Below are positions 6,655 to 8,980 of a DNA stretch of 8,980 nt, in pieces. Positions within the stretch are counted from its first letter, which is position 1; every line of letters begins with the position of its first letter. The notes under the pieces were generated by a model that saw only the letters and a program-made list of their open reading frames with translations, was not told where the DNA came from and did not search any database. The stretch comes from Acidobacteriota bacterium (GTDB taxonomy: Bacteria; Acidobacteriota; Terriglobia; Terriglobales; Acidobacteriaceae), in assembly GCA_023441255.1 (NCBI GenBank), contig JAEZPW010000413.1, forward strand, positions 1 to 8,980, in the 5' to 3' direction. Made by a program: the position numbers and the translations under genes.

Positions 6655-7072
6655 TAGCGAGTGCCGTCGCCGTATCACGGCGCATATGGCCGACTTCGTG
6701 TGCAAGTATTTCCACAACCTCGAAACACAGCGCCGGCTGGGCGCGCAACAGATTCAATACTTCGTCGCGGCTGACGAAGACCAACTGACTCGCTTCCAGC
6801 ACCAGGGCTGTAAGGCTGTAAGAGTTCCCCGTCATCGTAGCCGGCAATCCCAGAACGCTGCCCGGTGCCGCAATTCGATCGGATACAGCACCCTTCTCGA
6901 TGAGCGACAGGCGGACCTTTCCGCCCTTGACCACATAAACTCCCTTTGCTATGTCGCCCTGGCGGAAAAGAACGCTGCCCTTTTCGCAGCTCTCAACTTT
7001 GCCCGCCGACTCCAGGGCTTCACACAAGGCTTCGGAAGCGCCAAACGGACCCAATGAAATTGTCACAGCCAT
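6644..7072 (-). CDS. Stand-alone cyclic-nucleotide-binding-fold (CRP/FNR-like) protein without HTH
   Basis: The 142-residue product is a single CRP-type beta-barrel: SVLFRQGDIAKGVYVVKGGKV (from about residue 33), then GSVLGLPATMTGNSYSLTAL (71-90), then a C-helix-like segment (about 103-131). It ends there, with no winged-helix DNA-binding domain. At the phosphate-binding cassette, the positions of the cAMP-contacting Glu and Arg of CRP appear as Ser72 and about Tyr85, so canonical cAMP binding is doubtful. Another ligand, a redox signal or protein binding is possible. The start at ATG 7072 is preceded by GGAGAG at very close spacing. It is the first gene of an operon with the L,D-transpeptidase, overlapping it by 11 nt, and is divergent from the histidine kinase. 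The fold is secure; the role is not known from sequence. Confidence 0.85.
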   Translation of the reverse strand: MAVTISLGPFGASEALCEALESAGKVESCEKGSVLFRQGDIAKGVYVVKGGKVRLSLIEKGAVSDRIAAPGSVLGLPATMTGNSYSLTALVLEASQLVFVSRDEVLNLLRAQPALCFEVVEILAHEVGHMRRDTATALASVN

Positions 7073-7098
7073 CTCTCCAAAAACTCTAATGTTTCAGA

Positions 7099-7147
7099 AG
7101 TATCGCGAAATCCCGACCGGTGCTGTGACACCCGTCACCGCGTCACA
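7099..7147 (-). promoter_or_regulatory. CRP/FNR-like dyad with a possible -10 for the CRP-like gene
   Basis: TGTGA (7124-7128), six bases, then TCACC (7135-7139) matches the CRP half-site pattern at nine of ten bases. A further TCACA lies at 7143-7147. The inner GTGAC-ACCC-GTCAC is a perfect dyad. On the minus strand GATACT (7104-7099) could be a -10, giving a start near 7092 and placing the dyad centre near -40, close to the class II activator position. No -35 is seen, as expected for an activated promoter. Confidence 0.4.
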
Positions 7148-7170
7148 CGAGGCCCGTACTCTGACCCGAG

Positions 7171-7252
7171 CGGACCACCGCAAGGTCCGGGGCTGCTCTC
7201 TCGCGGCAGCGGGGGCAGGAGAGAAGGGACAGGATGTCGCCGGAGAGGGACA
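7171..7252. repeat. Dyad and direct repeat upstream of the histidine kinase gene
   Basis: CGGACC (7171-7176) is inverted at GGTCCG (7184-7189) around a 7-nt spacer. Further on, GGAGAG plus GGGACA occurs twice (7218-7231 and 7242-7252), about 24 bp apart. These lie in the 264-bp gap between the divergent CRP-like and kinase genes. No clear sigma-70 promoter for the kinase was found here, so they are candidate operator elements only. Confidence 0.25.
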
Positions 7253-7336
7253 AAATACGGTAACGGAGTCCCGGCTCGGCAGTCTAAGAGCACACGCGGC
7301 GTGCTCGTACTACTTACCTTGCCGCCGGCGAATCTC

Positions 7337-8488
7337 ATGCGCTCTTTTGTCTTCAAACGCTGGGCGCTCATCCTGTTCGCGTGGGCAGTCTTCTCCGCGA
7401 TCCAAACCACCTTTGTGTTCAACGTCCGGCGATTGTTCGGTAAACCTGTGCCCTGGCTCCACATCGCGCGAATGTCATTCACCCAGTATTTCTTCATCTG
7501 GGGGCTCCTGATCACTCCGCTGGCGGTTTGGCTTTGCAGCCGCTTCCCCATTGAGCGGGCAAATTGGCGGCGCAGGGCAATGCTTCACCTTGGAGCAAGT
7601 GCTTGCGTGGCGGCAATGATATCGCTGCTACGCCTCCCGTTTCACCACTTCGTTTATCCCTCCTCAGACGAGCGGGCGGGATGGATGTTGTTTCGAAGCT
7701 ACTTCTTCTCGAACGGCTTCGACGACATTGTCATGTACTGGTTCGTTACGTTCATCTGTTTAACCTGGATGTACTACACGCGTTACAAGGACCGCGAACT
7801 GCGAACATCGCAGCTTGAGGCGATGCTGACGCGTTCGCAGCTGCAATTGCTGAAAATGCAGCTGCACCCACACTTTCTTTTCAACACGCTTCACTCTATT
7901 TCGGAACTCATGCACCAGGACCTTGCCGCTGCCGACCACATGATCTCTCGGCTCAGTGACCTGCTCCGGGTAACGCTCGAGAGCAACGGCCTGCAGGAAG
8001 TGCCGTTGCGCAAGGAACTTGAGTTCCTCGACGGCTACGTTGGAATCGAACAGGTCCGCTTTGGCGACCGCCTGAGACTAACGTACGAAATTTCACCCGA
8101 AACCCTTGACGCGCAGGTGCCAACGATGATGTTGCAGCCTCTCCTGGAGAACGCAATCCGTCACGGGGTGGCGCCCTATTCGGGGACCGGTCTTGTCGAA
8201 CTGCGGTCGCAGCTGTGCGGTCGCACGTTGCGCCTTTTGCTCCGAAATACCGCGCCTAGAAACGGAGAAGAAGGCGAAGCTGCAGGTTTCGGAATAGGGT
8301 TGAAAAACACCCGTGAACGCCTCTCACAGCTGTACGGAAATGCACACGCCTTTGACTTCCGGTCCCGCGACGGGGTGGCGGAGGTTGAGATCACGCTTCC
8401 TTTTTCGTCCGAGCCTCGCTTCGGTCCGGGCAGCCTGCTAACCGAAAGCAATGAGCCGCGTCGAATCCTTCAACAGGTGGGGCCATGA
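7337..8488 (+). CDS. Membrane sensor histidine kinase, LytS/YehU class (His_kinase PF06580 type)
   Basis: The kinase autophosphorylates on His and passes the phosphate to its partner regulator. With ATG 7337 it has 383 residues. The N-terminal third is hydrophobic, with likely membrane helices near 9-29, 51-67, 84-100 and 131-147 and no recognised periplasmic sensor domain. A charged, coiled-coil-like linker (about 150-172) leads to QLHPHFLFNTLHSISEL, in which His179 is the expected phosphoacceptor. The ATPase domain has LQPLLENAIRHG (N box, N272) and GFGIGLKNTRERL (G box, 317-329). GTG at 7301, in frame, would add 12 residues; neither start has a good Shine-Dalgarno. The stop overlaps the regulator start as ATGA (8485-8488), so the pair is cotranscribed and probably translationally coupled. 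The signal is unknown. Confidence 0.92.
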   Translation: MRSFVFKRWALILFAWAVFSAIQTTFVFNVRRLFGKPVPWLHIARMSFTQYFFIWGLLITPLAVWLCSRFPIERANWRRRAMLHLGASACVAAMISLLRLPFHHFVYPSSDERAGWMLFRSYFFSNGFDDIVMYWFVTFICLTWMYYTRYKDRELRTSQLEAMLTRSQLQLLKMQLHPHFLFNTLHSISELMHQDLAAADHMISRLSDLLRVTLESNGLQEVPLRKELEFLDGYVGIEQVRFGDRLRLTYEISPETLDAQVPTMMLQPLLENAIRHGVAPYSGTGLVELRSQLCGRTLRLLLRNTAPRNGEEGEAAGFGIGLKNTRERLSQLYGNAHAFDFRSRDGVAEVEITLPFSSEPRFGPGSLLTESNEPRRILQQVGP

Positions 8489-8980
8489 TCAGAACGCTGA
8501 TAGCAGACGATGAACTCCTGGCACGGCAACGAATCGAACGAATGCTGGCGGATGAAGCTGATATTCAGATCGTTGCGGAAGCAGCAGATGGTTACGAGGC
8601 AGTCTCGGCCACTAGGCAGTACAAGCCTGATCTGTTGTTCCTGGACATAGAAATGCCGGAACTCGATGGCTTCAGCGTACTGCGCCTGCTTGAAACTGAT
8701 ACGGCCCCAGTCACGATTTTCACCACTGCCTATGACCACTATGCACTCCAGGCGTTTGAGGCCAACGCGCTCGACTACCTACTGAAGCCCTTCGACGAGG
8801 TCCGGTTCCGGCGCGCGTTGCAGCGAGCGAGGTCACAATTGCGGCAAGGAAGCAGTAATCCCACGACGCGACTAGTCGCCAGCCTGAATGGCCGAGGCGA
8901 GCGCACGCAAGAGAGGCTTGTTATCAAGTCGGGAGGACGGGTGGTGTTTCTCGATCTCCACGAGGTGGATTGGGTGGAGG
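8485..8980 (+). CDS. LytTR-family response regulator (partial, C-terminus missing)
   Basis: The partner of the upstream kinase: a receiver domain followed by a LytTR DNA-binding domain, acting as a transcription regulator in the cytoplasm. 165 codons are visible. The receiver (about 1-115) has the acidic pocket D8/D9, phosphoacceptor Asp54 in LFLDIEMPELDG, Thr80/Thr81 in IFTTAYDHYA, and Lys101 in DYLLKPFDE, all expected for an active receiver. After a linker (about 117-143), ERLVIKSGGRVVFLDLHEVDWVE begins the LytTR domain at about 143, and the window ends inside it. The ATG overlaps the kinase stop by four bases. Confidence 0.93.
   Translation, partial: MIRTLIADDELLARQRIERMLADEADIQIVAEAADGYEAVSATRQYKPDLLFLDIEMPELDGFSVLRLLETDTAPVTIFTTAYDHYALQAFEANALDYLLKPFDEVRFRRALQRARSQLRQGSSNPTTRLVASLNGRGERTQERLVIKSGGRVVFLDLHEVDWVE

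Noticed and set aside
6655..6717. ATG 6717 as start of the L,D-transpeptidase
   Set aside because: It would overlap the CRP-like gene by 74 nt and put more than 30 residues in front of the signal peptide. GTG 6654 fits the signal peptide and the stop/start overlap, though the choice is not proven.
6951..7511. 186-codon plus-strand open frame across the CRP-like/kinase gap
   Set aside because: It runs antisense to the CRP-like gene and then out of frame through the kinase. Its composition is not protein-like and no motif is seen.
1..8980. Mobile elements, CRISPR arrays, tRNA or rRNA
   Set aside because: I found no transposase or integrase, no regularly spaced long repeats, no terminal inverted repeats and no cloverleaf or rRNA signature.

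Overview
The window looks like chromosomal DNA from a GC-rich, Gram-negative-type bacterium. The gene styles suggest Acidobacteriota (Terriglobia-like): a 202-residue LexA, a compact alpha-glucan phosphorylase, a LytS/LytTR-type kinase and regulator pair, and a TPR protein with signalling domains. This placement is inferred from gene style, not from a marker gene. I see no phage, insertion sequence, CRISPR array, rRNA or tRNA.

Layout, left to right. A long minus-strand gene (1-2359, cut by the left edge, 786 codons visible) encodes TPR repeats, a GAF-like domain and a degenerate GGDEF domain. It is divergent from lexA (2580-3188, +). The 220-bp gap between them holds a dense set of overlapping perfect palindromes at 2463-2508, the best candidate here for a LexA (SOS) operator. 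A 212-bp hairpin-rich gap follows, with a plausible promoter, then a GT35 alpha-glucan phosphorylase (3401-5149, +) ending in a strong intrinsic terminator. Converging on it from the right is trxA (5220-5549, -). A 304-bp gap then contains the terminator of the next minus-strand unit. That unit is a two-gene operon: a stand-alone cyclic-nucleotide-binding-fold protein (6644-7072, -), then a secreted YkuD-type L,D-transpeptidase (5854-6654, -) whose likely start overlaps the upstream stop. A second divergent gap (7073-7336) carries a CRP/FNR-like dyad. To its right lie a membrane histidine kinase of the LytS/YehU class (7337-8488, +) and, overlapping it by ATGA, a LytTR response regulator (from 8485, cut by the right edge).

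Working picture. Most genes are housekeeping or stress functions: DNA-damage control, storage-glucan breakdown, thiol redox and cell-wall cross-linking. They are interleaved with signalling proteins. Two of these have lost standard ligand or catalytic residues. The GGDEF domain reads GPSTI but keeps an RxxD I-site. The CRP-like protein has no HTH and lacks the usual cAMP contacts. I did not find a clearly new multi-gene system. The items most worth a second look are the putative c-di-GMP receptor, the palindrome cluster beside lexA, and the coupling of the CRP-like protein to the transpeptidase.
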